A stretch of DNA of 54,757 nucleotides from Lamprobacter modestohalophilus (GCF_016583905.1 NZ_NRRY01000034.1:1-54757); one strand, 5' to 3'; counted from the stretch's first letter, positions 1 to 9,716 are shown. The notes: generated by a model from the sequence alone, not told the origin. Made by a program: numbers and translations.

Positions 1-286
1 GCGCGGATTCCATCAGGGCGCGAGGAGCGATCACGCCACCTCATCACGACGCCGGATATATGGCCGCAACGTTTCCTTCTGCTGAACAGTCAAGTGGCTC
101 TTGCATCGCGGGGCGGACCATATATGTGCGGGTGATGGTGGCCGAGGCGTCGGGCTGCTGCGCTAGGGCGGTCAGCGCGGTGGCCACGGCTCGGCCTTCC
201 GCCAGGGCGGGTCCCATGGTGCCGAAGCCGGTGGTCAGGCCGGCGATGACGATCGATGCCACCGCGATCAGGGTCAAGCTATCCAT
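1..286 (-). pseudogene. atpE: N-ATPase subunit c (AtpE), apparently interrupted and cut by the window edge
   Basis: This encodes the membrane rotor (c) subunit of the N-type F-ATPase. The first ~54 residues are clearly family-like: first hairpin helix, then GPALAEGRA with its helix-1 glutamate, then LTALAQQPDA and ITRT. The reading frame then leaves the family pattern (YMVRPAMQEP...) and meets two TGA codons at about positions 41-46. In the same frame beyond the stops, RALMESA (about positions 1-22) resembles the start of the second helix, which in this family has A-M-x-E-S-T. The simplest reading is an in-frame insert of about 90 bp with stop codons. An imperfect inverted repeat (56-67 and 113-125) lies inside it. 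Only ~20 bp of the resumed gene is visible, so assembly error or a divergent gene is possible. It lies 30 bp behind atpB in the operon. Confidence 0.7.
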
Positions 287-316
287 GGGGTGTTCTCCGC
301 TGAGTCTGTGGGTGTG

Positions 317-1006
317 TCATGGATTGGTCGCCTGCTTTGGCTTGCGCGAGCGGGTGGCGGCGGCGATATAGACCGCCGCTAGAATGCTGAAGATGTAGGC
401 CTGCACCAGGCCGGTGAGCAGGCCGAGCGCGGTCATGAGGACGGGAAAGAAGAAGGGCGTGATGCTGAGCAGGATGGCGATGATCATCGCGCCACTCATC
501 ATGTTGCCGAACAGTCGCACCGCCAGGGCCAGGGTGCGCGAGACCTCGCTGATGAGGTTGAACGGCAGCATCATGACGGTCGGCTCCAGGTAGGACTTGA
601 GATAGCCGCCGAGTCCTCGATCGGAGATGCCGAACAGCGGCACGGCCACCAGCACGCAGAGGGCGAGGGCGGTCGTGGTCGAGAGCGAGCCGGTCGGCGG
701 CTCGTAGCCGGGGATGATGGTGGCCAGGCTGGCGGCGGCGACGAACAGGAACAAGGTGCCGAGAAAGCCGAGATAGGTCCGTGCGTCGCGCAGACCGACC
801 TCCTGGATCTGTTGTTCGATGCCAGTGACCAGGATCTCCAGCAGGTTCTGCCAGCGCGAACGGCTGAGATCCCGTGACAGCTTGCGCGTCACCAGGATCG
901 AGCCGACCACGAGCACCAGCATCAGCGCCCAGGTGAAGACGATGGTGGCGTTGAGTTTGAAGAACCCGTTCTGCCAGAAGATGATCTCATCGGGGGTCAG
1001 GCGCAT
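317..1006 (-). CDS. atpB: N-ATPase subunit a (AtpB)
   Basis: This is the stator channel subunit of the FO sector, which carries cations to and from the c ring in the inner membrane. It is 229 residues long, the short form typical of alternative (N-type) ATPases. Several hydrophobic segments are visible. The conserved stretch SRTLALAVRLFGNMMSG contains the essential arginine (RLFGN), and a hydrophobic hairpin (GLLTGLVQAYIFSILAAVYIA) closes the protein, as in the family. The ATG at 1006 overlaps the end of atpR by 20 bp, which supports tight co-translation in atpDCQRBE. The protein itself appears intact although the downstream atpE is damaged. Confidence 0.93.
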   Translation of the reverse strand: MRLTPDEIIFWQNGFFKLNATIVFTWALMLVLVVGSILVTRKLSRDLSRSRWQNLLEILVTGIEQQIQEVGLRDARTYLGFLGTLFLFVAAASLATIIPGYEPPTGSLSTTTALALCVLVAVPLFGISDRGLGGYLKSYLEPTVMMLPFNLISEVSRTLALAVRLFGNMMSGAMIIAILLSITPFFFPVLMTALGLLTGLVQAYIFSILAAVYIAAATRSRKPKQATNP

Positions 1007-1376
1007 GAGGGGCTCCTTGGTGGCGGTCAGTGGGGCGATCGGCTCGGCTGGTCAGTCGCAGGATCAGAAACCGTGCGCCGATCACGCCGATGAGACCGGC
1101 AAGCAGGCGTGGCCATTGGCCTCCGGAGACCAGGTACAGGCCAAGCAGAAGCAGACTCATCCGCACCAGCAGGCTGCCCAGTAGCCAAAGCGCTGGGCGT
1201 GGAGACTCGAGGCTCTTGCGCAGCGTCCACTGCAGGCCGGCGAAGAAGGCCGCGCCGAGCATCAAGCCCGCGAAGCCTGCCAGCATCAGCACCGGTGCTT
1301 GTGCCAGCAAGTTCAGCAGTGCATGCAAGTCTGGCGCGTCGAACCAGTCCAACCATCGGTTCGATGTCTCATTCAT
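987..1376 (-). CDS. atpR: N-ATPase accessory subunit AtpR
   Basis: AtpR is a small membrane protein found only in N-ATPase operons, between atpQ and atpB; it is thought to help assemble or tune the c ring. The 129-residue protein has three hydrophobic segments (LLNLLAQAPVLMLAGFAGLMLGAAFFAGL, LWLLGSLLVRMSLLLLGLYLV, LLAGLIGVIGARFLIL) with arginines inside or next to segments 2 and 3, typical of AtpR. I chose the ATG at 1376 because it sits in ATGAATGA, overlapping the atpQ stop. A longer frame to 1469 would run deep into atpQ. Identification rests mainly on operon position plus topology. Confidence 0.82.
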   Translation of the reverse strand: MNETSNRWLDWFDAPDLHALLNLLAQAPVLMLAGFAGLMLGAAFFAGLQWTLRKSLESPRPALWLLGSLLVRMSLLLLGLYLVSGGQWPRLLAGLIGVIGARFLILRLTSRADRPTDRHQGAPHAPDPR

Positions 1377-1882
1377 CGCGACCGTCCTGTGGGCGCGGTC
1401 CGGGCTTATCGTCATCGTCCTGAGTGTCGCGCATCGCCCGATCTTCCTTGGCCACCCAGCGCCAGGCATTGAAACAACCGAGCGTGAGTCCGCCTACCAG
1501 CAGCGCCAGCGTCCAGGAATGAGTGCCTGGATGCCGTGCGTCGAGCCAGAGACCCAGCGCCGCGCCGAGTAGCGTCGGCACCACCACCGACCAGCCGATC
1601 AGCCCCATCATGCCGAGGCCAAACCAGACGCCCGGTGTGGGGTCGCGGCGGGCTTTAAGCTTGCGCGCCGCCTTGTCACCGATCTGGCCGGCGAGCGTTG
1701 GCGCTGATGTTGAGCGAGACGCCGAGTTCAAACTCGAGCCTGAGCCCGAGCCCAATTCAGTGCTCAAGTCCAAACCCGAGCCATCACGCAAACGCGATTC
1801 CGATCTCGAACCGGAACCATCACCCAAACCCGATTCCGATTCCGAAGTCGATCCGCTGTGAAAGGTCTTGTCGGCATGCGGC

Positions 1883-1890
<8 letters not shown>
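1369..1890 (-). CDS. atpQ: N-ATPase accessory subunit AtpQ with a repetitive N-terminal extension
   Basis: AtpQ/AtpI-like proteins are two-helix membrane proteins of N-ATPase operons, proposed to take part in ring assembly or Mg2+/Ca2+ handling. Residues ~95-160 hold the recognisable part: GVWFGLGMMGLIGWSVVVP, then LLGAALGLWLDARHPGTHSW, a second helix LALLVGGLTLGCFNAWRWV and a charged tail. Ahead of it is an unusual ~75-residue low-complexity region of Ser, Gly, Glu, Asp and Arg made from degenerate hexamers (positions ~1731-1860). Family members I know are about 90-110 residues, so this 173-residue form is extended. The ATG at 1890 overlaps atpC by 8 bp. A later start that skips the repeats cannot be excluded. 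Confidence 0.8.
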
Positions 1891-3891
<2,001 letters not shown>

Positions 3892-4323
3892 TTATCGAGG
3901 CTGAGGGAAACCGCGTCCCTGCCCAAAGCCCTGCCCTTGATCGTATCCGGGAGCAGGACCACCCATCATCCCTGGGTGCCCCATCCCAAAGCCAGGACCC
4001 TGGTCATAGCCAGGCCCATAGCCACCCATCATGCTGGGATTGCCCATCCCTTCGCCCGGACCCTGAACTCCGTATCCAGGGCCATAGCCACCATCCATCA
4101 TGCCGGGATGCCCCATGCCATAGCCGCTCTGCGGCGGTTGGGCGAAGGCACTGAGGGTCACAACCGTTCCGACGAGAAAGAGGGCAACGGTCGAGGTCGC
4201 GCGCAGGCATCTTTGTTGCTTGGTCAAAGTTGCTTGGTCAAACGGTGTAGCATGGTCGTACTTCGGTTTGGATCGATAAGGAGGGAGGTCTTCGCAGAGG
4301 CCAAGTGCTGATATACGAGACAT
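3892..4323 (-). CDS. Hypothetical exported Gly/Met/Pro/Tyr-rich repeat protein
   Basis: I do not recognise a function. After ~37 doubtful N-terminal residues there is a signal-peptide-like segment (RCLRATSTVALFLVGTVVTLSAFAQ). It is followed by a low-complexity domain with three imperfect ~25-residue repeats built on GYGxGHPGMM...GGYGPGYDQGPG. Histidines and methionines recur (GHPGMM, GNPSMM), a pattern sometimes seen in metal-binding periplasmic proteins, but that is only a suggestion. The ATG at 4323 is conventional; a TTG at 4227 would start the protein just ahead of the signal peptide. It ends 51 bp before atpD on the same strand and could share its transcript. Confidence 0.55.
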   Translation of the reverse strand: MSRISALGLCEDLPPYRSKPKYDHATPFDQATLTKQQRCLRATSTVALFLVGTVVTLSAFAQPPQSGYGMGHPGMMDGGYGPGYGVQGPGEGMGNPSMMGGYGPGYDQGPGFGMGHPGMMGGPAPGYDQGQGFGQGRGFPQPR

Positions 4324-4352
4324 CGCGAACGAGACATCACCGACAGGCCTGA

Positions 4353-4487
4353 CTATTTCGGACTACCTTTGGCGTTTTCCATCAACCCCTTCGGCTCGTT
4401 CTTGTTCTTCTTTGCGCCGCGCTTCTCTTTCAGTGTGAGGCTGGCCTTTTTCTTGGTTTCTTTGTTGCTCTGGCGTTCTTTGGTCAT
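4353..4487 (-). CDS. Small basic Lys-rich protein, 44 aa
   Basis: A short ORF beginning ATG at 4487 and ending TAG at 4353-4355. The product starts MTKERQSNKETKKKASLTLKEK and is very rich in Lys, Glu and Asn. It looks like a small conserved protobacterial protein of unknown function that begins with a similar KERQSNKE motif (recalled, not searched). No signal peptide or membrane segment is present. The start lies 17 bp behind the stop of the 82-residue ORF at 4505-4753, so the two may form a small unit. The Shine-Dalgarno is weak. Confidence 0.5.
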   Translation of the reverse strand: MTKERQSNKETKKKASLTLKEKRGAKKNKNEPKGLMENAKGSPK

Positions 4488-4504
4488 GGCGTGAGTTCCG
4501 GTTG

Positions 4505-4753
4505 CTAGTGACTTGGATGAATGGGTCGGCTAGCTTGGCTAGGGTGACCAGGGTGACGAGGGTGAGCGTATTGGGGCTCCGCAGCCCCGCGCTGGGCGAC
4601 CAGCTGTAGGATCGCTGGGATATCGATGTTGAAGCGGGCGAGCTCCTGGTCGATGTCTTTTAGCCGCTGGCGGTCGCTGTCGCTCTGACTGCGCCGATAG
4701 GCTAAGGCGACCCGGCGGCGTTCTCGGATCAACTCCTTCGTTCTCGCATCCAC
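4505..4753 (-). CDS. Hypothetical protein, 82 aa, helical N-terminus with His/Pro tail
   Basis: No function recognised. The start is a GTG at 4753 with a GGAG motif 8 bp upstream. Residues 1-50 (DARTKELIRERRRVALAYRRSQSDSDRQRLKDIDQELARFNIDIP) are strongly charged and predicted to form a helical hairpin. This style is common in small conserved bacterial proteins. The last ~20 residues (HPRHPGHPSQASRPIHPSH) are His/Pro-rich and come from degenerate GGTGAC-type repeats at ~4510-4560. It is followed by the 44-residue Lys-rich ORF. Confidence 0.5.
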   Translation of the reverse strand: MDARTKELIRERRRVALAYRRSQSDSDRQRLKDIDQELARFNIDIPAILQLVAQRGAAEPQYAHPRHPGHPSQASRPIHPSH

Positions 4754-4848
4754 TGGTTTTGCTCCGTCGTGACGTTCGTTTGGTCATGCCGACTCTAGGG
4801 CTGTCAGGCTCTAGCTGTCTGTGCGCTTGCGAACGTAGCGCTGAGAAA

Positions 4849-4944
4849 CTTAGAAACTGTCCATCCATCTGTCCATCAACATTTTCCCGACTTGAGGGGC
4901 ACTGTCAGGCGATCATCGGAAGGAGAAAATGGACAGCCGCTTAG
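4849..4944 (-). repeat. MITE-like element, copy A
   Basis: An ~85-95 bp element with imperfect terminal inverted repeats built around CTGTCCAT. Read on the minus strand, positions 4936-4869 align over 68 bp with a second copy at 24285-24353, roughly 80% identical by eye. The shared core includes CCGATGATCGC and TCGGGAA. Copy A has an extra 11-bp repeat of the ATGGACAG end. It carries no ORF, so if mobile it would need a transposase supplied in trans. It lies in the divergent gap before pgi. Confidence 0.6.
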
Positions 4945-5059
4945 CGTGCAGATAAGGCACAGAAGGGCTCAGAAAGACGCAGCCGCGGCGGCATCCTGAA
5001 CGCTGCCAGCGTACAATCGCGGTCCATCGACCATCCACTCAGCCGAGGGAGTCCGAAAG

Positions 5060-6700
5060 ATGGCATTAGTGAGCTCAACCCCCGCATGGCAGGCCCTGCA
5101 ACAACACTGGCAACAGATGCGCTCGCAGCACATGCGCGACCTGTTCGCCGATGATCCGGCACGCGCCGAGCGGATGACTGCGGATGCGGCGGGTCTGCAT
5201 CTGGATTTCTCCAAGCAGATCGCGACCGAGGAGACACTGCGGCTGCTGTTTGATCTGGCCCGAGCCGTTGACCTTGAGCACTGGCGCGAGCGGATGTTTA
5301 TCGGCGAGCACATCAACCTCAGCGAAGACCGCGCGGTTTTGCACACGGCGTTGCGCAACCGCACTGACGTGCGCACGCTGGTCGACGGCGAGGATGTGAT
5401 GCCCGCGGTCGACGCGGTGCTCGCGCGGGTGCAAGATTTCAGCGAGCGGGTGCGCTCCGGCGAGTGGAAGGGGCATACCGGCCAGGCGATCACCGATGTG
5501 GTCAATATCGGTATCGGCGGCTCCAACCTGGGGCCGAAGATGGTCTGCGAGGCGCTCAAGCCCTATCAGTCCGCGCAGCTGCGCCCGCACTTCGTCTCCA
5601 ATGTCGATGGCACCCATCTGGCCGAGACCCTGCGTGGTCTGAACCCGGAGACCACGCTGTTCATCGTCGCATCCAAGACCTTCACCACCCAGGAGACCAT
5701 GACCAACGCCCAGAGCGCGCGGCGCTGGCTGGTCGATGCGCTGGGGGACGATGGCGCGGTGCGTAACCACTTTGTCGCCGTCTCGACCAACACTGAGAAG
5801 GTCGCGGAGTTCGGCATCGATACCGATCAGATGTTCGAGTTCTGGGATTGGGTCGGCGGGCGCTATTCGCTTTGGTCGGCGATCGGGCTGCCGATCGCGC
5901 TGGCGGTTGGCTTTGATCGCTTCGCCGAGCTGCTGGCTGGCGCACACGAGATGGATGTGCATTTCCGCTCGGCGCCGTTGGAGCAGAACCTGCCGGTGAT
6001 CATGGGCCTGCTCGGGGTCTGGTACGTCGATTTCGCGGGTGCCAAGACCCAGGCCATCCTGCCCTATGATCAGTACCTGCAATACTTTCCGGCCTACTTC
6101 CAGCAGGGCGACATGGAGAGCAATGGCAAGCACGTCACCCGCGATGGCCAGCCGGTCGACTACAATACCGGTCCAGTGGTCTGGGGGCAGCCGGGCACCG
6201 ATGGTCAGCATGCGTTCTACCAGCTGATCCATCAGGGCACCGAGCTGATCCCCTGCGACTTCATCGCGCCAATCAAGAGCCATAACCCGCTCGGCCGGCA
6301 TCACGAGCTGCTCATCGCCAACTGCCTGGCGCAGACCGAGGCCCTGATGCGTGGACGCACGCTGCAGGAGGCGAAGGACGAGATGATGGCGTCTGGACTG
6401 TCGGAGGCCGAGGCCGATCGGCTGGCGCCGCACCGTCAGTTTGACGGTAACCGGCCGACGACTACGATCCTGATGGAGCAGGTCACGCCGCACAGCTTGG
6501 GGGCGCTGATCGCGCTTTACGAGCATAAGATCTTTACCCAAGGCATCGTTTGGGGGATCAACTCGTTTGATCAGTGGGGCGTCGAGCTGGGTAAGAAGCT
6601 CGCCAACGTGATCATCGGTGAGCTCGAAGCGGGTGAGATCAGCGAGACGCATGACGCCTCGACCGAGGCCCTACTGCAGTACTTCCTGGCGCGCCGCTAG
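5060..6700 (+). CDS. pgi: Glucose-6-phosphate isomerase
   Basis: This cytosolic enzyme interconverts glucose-6-phosphate and fructose-6-phosphate in glycolysis, gluconeogenesis and glycogen metabolism. The 546-residue length is standard. Visible family marks are the sugar-phosphate binding region [13 protein letters not shown], the signature around [35 protein letters not shown], and the C-terminal signature [16 protein letters not shown]. The ATG at 5060 follows a GAGGGAG Shine-Dalgarno (about 5045-5051). It appears to be a single-gene unit between the MITE-like element and a hexamer repeat. The long open frame on the opposite strand (5075-6652) is a codon-bias shadow. Confidence 0.98.
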   Translation: MALVSSTPAWQALQQHWQQMRSQHMRDLFADDPARAERMTADAAGLHLDFSKQIATEETLRLLFDLARAVDLEHWRERMFIGEHINLSEDRAVLHTALRNRTDVRTLVDGEDVMPAVDAVLARVQDFSERVRSGEWKGHTGQAITDVVNIGIGGSNLGPKMVCEALKPYQSAQLRPHFVSNVDGTHLAETLRGLNPETTLFIVASKTFTTQETMTNAQSARRWLVDALGDDGAVRNHFVAVSTNTEKVAEFGIDTDQMFEFWDWVGGRYSLWSAIGLPIALAVGFDRFAELLAGAHEMDVHFRSAPLEQNLPVIMGLLGVWYVDFAGAKTQAILPYDQYLQYFPAYFQQGDMESNGKHVTRDGQPVDYNTGPVVWGQPGTDGQHAFYQLIHQGTELIPCDFIAPIKSHNPLGRHHELLIANCLAQTEALMRGRTLQEAKDEMMASGLSEAEADRLAPHRQFDGNRPTTTILMEQVTPHSLGALIALYEHKIFTQGIVWGINSFDQWGVELGKKLANVIIGELEAGEISETHDASTEALLQYFLARR

Positions 6701-6701
6701 A

Positions 6702-6740
6702 GCCAGGGCCAGGACCAAGACCAAGACCAAGACCAAGAGT
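6702..6740. repeat. Hexamer tandem repeat (accaag) behind pgi
   Basis: Directly after the pgi stop codon the sequence runs through gccagg, gccagg, then about four to five copies of accaag. It resembles the hexamer repeats found at the ends of other genes in this window, but here it is just outside the reading frame. No terminator hairpin was seen in it. Confidence 0.7.
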
Positions 6741-6815
6741 AGCTGTGCCGCCATAATCCCTATCGGCACTGCGTCGGAAGCCGCGGTCTCGGAGCGCCCC
6801 GCGCGAACCGCATGC

Positions 6816-6851
6816 CGACCGAATTTGACTGTACGACCGGATTTGACTGTA
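6816..6851. repeat. Two tandem 18-bp repeats upstream of the cNMP-binding gene
   Basis: CGACCGAATTTGACTGTA and CGACCGGATTTGACTGTA are adjacent and differ at one base. They end 16 bp before the ATG of the cyclic-nucleotide-binding gene. Each contains TTGACT, a fair -35-like hexamer. They could be an operator pair or just a minisatellite. Confidence 0.6.
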
Positions 6852-6867
6852 ACGAGGATTAGGATCG

Positions 6868-7353
6868 ATGACCGAAGAGAGCGACTTCAATTACCTCCGC
6901 CACTCGCCGCTGACGACCGGGCTGACCGATGATCAGGTGCAGGCACTGGCCGGCATTGCCTATTGCCGACGCCTTGCCGACCAGCAGCTGCTGATCGCCG
7001 AGGGCCACATCGAGGACAGCCTACACATCATCGCTGAGGGCGCCATTGCCGTGACCCGCGATTTAGGCAAGGGCGAGTTCACCACCATTCACGTCCTGCG
7101 CACGGGCGATCTCGCCGGTGAGATGGGGTTCATCAGCGGGCAGCCGCATACCGCCACGCTGCGCTCGCTCGGGCGCACCCAAGTGTGCAGTCTCGAGCGC
7201 GAGGCCTTCGAAGGCCTGATCGACAAGGACCCTTGGCTGGTCTATCGGGTGATGTGCAACATCATCCAGGTCAGCCAAGACATTCTGCGTCGGATGAATG
7301 CCCAGTACGTGGAGCTGACCAAGTACGTGCACCGCTCGCATGCGGTGTTTTAG
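6868..7353 (+). CDS. Cyclic nucleotide-binding (Crp-like sensor) domain protein
   Basis: A 161-residue stand-alone cNMP-binding domain. The beta-roll is clear: LSPLTTGLTDDQVQALAG, then LLIAEGHIEDSLHIIAEGAIAVTRDLGKGEF, the phosphate-binding-cassette region LRTGDLAGEMGFISGQPHTATLRSLGRTQVCSLEREAFEGL, and a C-terminal helix ending QYVELTKYVH. There is no DNA-binding helix-turn-helix, so it is not a Crp-type regulator on its own; such proteins usually act as sensors or through partners. The canonical PBC arginine position is occupied by HTATLRS, so ligand binding needs testing. The ATG follows GAGGATTAGG. It may respond to the 18-bp repeats just upstream. Confidence 0.85.
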   Translation: MTEESDFNYLRHSPLTTGLTDDQVQALAGIAYCRRLADQQLLIAEGHIEDSLHIIAEGAIAVTRDLGKGEFTTIHVLRTGDLAGEMGFISGQPHTATLRSLGRTQVCSLEREAFEGLIDKDPWLVYRVMCNIIQVSQDILRRMNAQYVELTKYVHRSHAVF

Positions 7354-7364
7354 TTGCAGGCAAC

Positions 7365-8996
7365 CTAATCCTCCACCACACGAAAGCCGAGGCCACCGAA
7401 CATCTTGTTCGGTAAGGCCCCGCTGCGCGCAGCGGAGGCGATATGTCTCGGTCCACTGTGCCACGCGCCGCCGCGGATTGATCGGAATCCGGCATGGCCC
7501 GCGCTCGCGCAGCGTTGCTCGATGCCGTCAAACTCACCGCCGTACACCGAGCAGGTCCATTCCCAGACGTTGCCCAACATGTCATGGAGCCCCCAGGCAT
7601 TGGGCTTGAAGCGTCCGACAGGAGCGGTCGTGGCGTAACCGTCGTCGCAGGCATGGTGGGGCGACGACAGCCCATTCTCGCGCCTCGAGACCTGGTCATG
7701 CACATTGGCGTATATGCAGGCTTCGTTGGGCGCGTTGCCCCAGAAGCGCGTCGTCTCGGTCCCCGCGCGAGCGGCATATTCCCACTCGGCCTCGGTCGGC
7801 AAGCGATAGCTCCGACCGGTCAGCTCAGTGAGCCAGGCGGCATAGGCCGTGGCGTCCTCCCAGCTGACGTTGATGACTGGCCGATGCTCTCGCCCCCAGC
7901 CTTCATCATCCGGTGCATCACGGCCTGTGGCGCGCGCGAACAGGTCGTATTGTGAAAAGGTGACCTCGTGTCTGGCGATCTTGAATGCATCGACACAGAC
8001 CTGTTGCGAGCGACTGGCCCTGTTGTTATCCCTGCGCGCCGGACTGCTCATTTGGAAGCAGCGTCCGTCAAGCGCCACCATCTCTGGCTCGTAGGCGAAG
8101 CGGCGCATCTGCGCAGTCAACTGCGCTAGGCGAATCTCGGCCGGTTCGCGGTGCCAGCAGCCGGTGGCGTTGCAGTTGTCCAGATAGCTGCGATAAGCGG
8201 TTTCGGTGTCGGCGCGTTTGGCGCGTTCAAACGCGGTTCGGTCGAGCGCCTCCGAGAGCTGCTCAATCTGCTGCTCAAGCTCGGTTGCGCGTGCGACCTG
8301 GTCGGCGGCTCCGCGCGCTAGGGCTGCTTGCTCTTCCGAGCGTTCGCGCCTGATCTGCAAGGCGTCGAGCCGTTGCTCCGCCTGTGCCCGAAAGCCGCAG
8401 CCGTTTGCGGCACAGTTGTTGAGATAGCTTTGGTAGGCGGCCTTGGTGTCCGCGTTGATGGCTTGGGTGTAGGCTTTCAGGTCGGCTGCCTTGCGCTGCA
8501 ATTGTGCTGCTTGCTCGGCTTCTGCCGCAGACCGACGCAGCGCAGCGATCCGCGCCTCGGCCTGAGCACGATAGGCGCAGCTGTTCGCGTCGCAGCGTTC
8601 AAGATAGGCTTGGTAGGAAGCTTCGGTATCGTCTCTCCTAGCGCGCTCGAAGGCGGAGCGATCGAGCGCAGCTCGCAGCGGCGCCGGCTCGACCTCAGCT
8701 AACCTCGCGTCCAGCCAGCGCCAGCTCGTCAAGGGCCAGGGCGGCTTGCCCGTGAGCCACCAGCCGCCTAAGAACAGTCCGGCGGCCAAGAGCCCGGCGC
8801 TGACGAGGCTCAGCAGGATTGGGCGCTTCCAGGTGCCGCGACGCTTCAGGGTCTGACGGCCACCGCTATCGCGCGGATGATTGAGCTGATCCTTAGGGCG
8901 GGGTAGAAGCAGAGGGTACCGAGCCTCTATCGATCGCCGGGCGGCTTGGCTGGTCTGTCGAGAGGATGAAACTGGGCCTGGCTTCGATCGGCGCAT
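7365..8996 (-). CDS. FGE-fold (SUMF1-like) membrane-anchored protein with three internal repeats
   Basis: Residues ~60-80 form one membrane helix (ILLSLVSAGLLAAGLFLGGWWL), giving a probable cytoplasmic N-terminus and periplasmic body. Next come three ~80-residue repeats, each with A-x6-DT-x-A-x-YQ-x-YL-x2-C-x4-C-x2-R-x-QAE-x-R-x4-L, so each holds a cysteine pair. The C-terminal ~220 residues are a formylglycine-generating-enzyme fold (MVALDGRCFQMSS, EVTFSQYDLFA, VSWEDATAYAAWL, YRLPTEAEWEYAARAG, WGLHDMLGNVWEW, SIRGGAWHSGP, GLGFRVVED). The closing GFR is followed by VV, not the catalytic Cys seen in true FGEs, so sulfatase activation is unlikely. ATG 8996 is preferred over GTG 9002. Confidence 0.85.
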   Translation of the reverse strand: MRRSKPGPVSSSRQTSQAARRSIEARYPLLLPRPKDQLNHPRDSGGRQTLKRRGTWKRPILLSLVSAGLLAAGLFLGGWWLTGKPPWPLTSWRWLDARLAEVEPAPLRAALDRSAFERARRDDTEASYQAYLERCDANSCAYRAQAEARIAALRRSAAEAEQAAQLQRKAADLKAYTQAINADTKAAYQSYLNNCAANGCGFRAQAEQRLDALQIRRERSEEQAALARGAADQVARATELEQQIEQLSEALDRTAFERAKRADTETAYRSYLDNCNATGCWHREPAEIRLAQLTAQMRRFAYEPEMVALDGRCFQMSSPARRDNNRASRSQQVCVDAFKIARHEVTFSQYDLFARATGRDAPDDEGWGREHRPVINVSWEDATAYAAWLTELTGRSYRLPTEAEWEYAARAGTETTRFWGNAPNEACIYANVHDQVSRRENGLSSPHHACDDGYATTAPVGRFKPNAWGLHDMLGNVWEWTCSVYGGEFDGIEQRCASAGHAGFRSIRGGAWHSGPRHIASAARSGALPNKMFGGLGFRVVED

Positions 8997-9139
8997 CGTC
9001 ACTCCCAGTCATCCGGACGAGGTATCTTATCTTCTCTGTCGGTCATGCTGGAGTCACAGCCAAACTCACCTATTGCTCCGTAGACCCGCTGAGTTTCTTG
9101 ACACATTGTCCAACTGGCTCGGCATTTCTGCGCCTGATG

Positions 9140-9217
9140 ATTGAGTAAATGGCGGTGAATCATGGGCGTCTCGACATCCTTATGCCCGAGCAGTATCTGA
9201 GTGGCGCGGCTACCGTC
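9140..9217 (-). pseudogene. Relic of a tyrosine recombinase (integrase) C-terminus
   Basis: A short translated stretch, DGSRATQILLGHKDVETPMI followed by HRHLLNH, matches the box around the active site of phage/integron-type tyrosine recombinases, where the usual text is D-I-R-T-V-Q-x-LLGHKDV-x-T-T-M-I-Y-T-H-V-L-N. The catalytic tyrosine position reads His (CAC), and nothing integrase-like precedes or follows. It lies just behind the HIT-family gene and overlaps its last codons in another frame. It is a dead fragment, evidence of past integration nearby. Confidence 0.55.
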
Positions 9218-9716
9218 GTTGATAATTGGCCCGGCTCGGTATGACGTTGCGAATGCCGCCTCTGGGGTTGTCGACATCGCCACGGTAACGGGGCAAGATA
9301 ATGACATGTAGATGGTCGATGCTTCTTCCTGCTTCCCGTCCGTCATTGTTGCCGATGGTATAGGCGTCGGGTTTGCGGCCGATGAAATCTAGGCGCAGGA
9401 TGGCTTCGATCTGGCCTTTGGGCCGATCTTTCAGGTCGTCCCGCGTGAGCATCTCTTGATAGATGTCGGTCAGGTCGGTTGTTTCAATAACGCGCTTGAC
9501 TCCGCGAATCGCATCGAAATAGTCTGCCTGTTCTGTGTCATTCAGGCTAAAGATGGACTCGACATGCCTTTTCGGGATCACTAAGGCGTGACCGGGGTTT
9601 GCAGGATGTGCGTCAAAGATGCCAATAAATGCTCTGTTCTCGAAGATGAAGGGGTCGGCTTCGCCGCGCGAGACCTTGCAAAAATAGCAATCTTTTTCCG
9701 GAGAGGGAGTGGTCAT
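9210..9716 (-). CDS. HIT-family (histidine triad) protein
   Basis: A 168-residue nucleotide-binding HIT protein. CYFCK near the N-terminus, then FENRAFIGIFDAHPANPGHALVIPKRHVESIF, are typical. The triad region reads SIDHLHVIILPRY where relatives have H-x-H-x-H; here the first two histidines (including the nucleophile) are kept but the third is Ile. The stretch between (residues ~75-120, IYQEMLTRDDLKDRPKGQIEAILRLDFIGRKPDAYTIGNNDG) is longer than in minimal HIT proteins. Activity on nucleotide conjugates is plausible, with altered substrate binding. The C-terminal coding sequence overlaps a recombinase relic, so its 3' end may have been reshaped by insertion. Confidence 0.85.
   Translation of the reverse strand: MTTPSPEKDCYFCKVSRGEADPFIFENRAFIGIFDAHPANPGHALVIPKRHVESIFSLNDTEQADYFDAIRGVKRVIETTDLTDIYQEMLTRDDLKDRPKGQIEAILRLDFIGRKPDAYTIGNNDGREAGRSIDHLHVIILPRYRGDVDNPRGGIRNVIPSRANYQRR

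Noticed and set aside
5075-6652. A 525-codon open frame antisense to pgi
   Set aside because: It is the codon-bias mirror of a clear, full-length pgi; it has no domain likeness and no Shine-Dalgarno.
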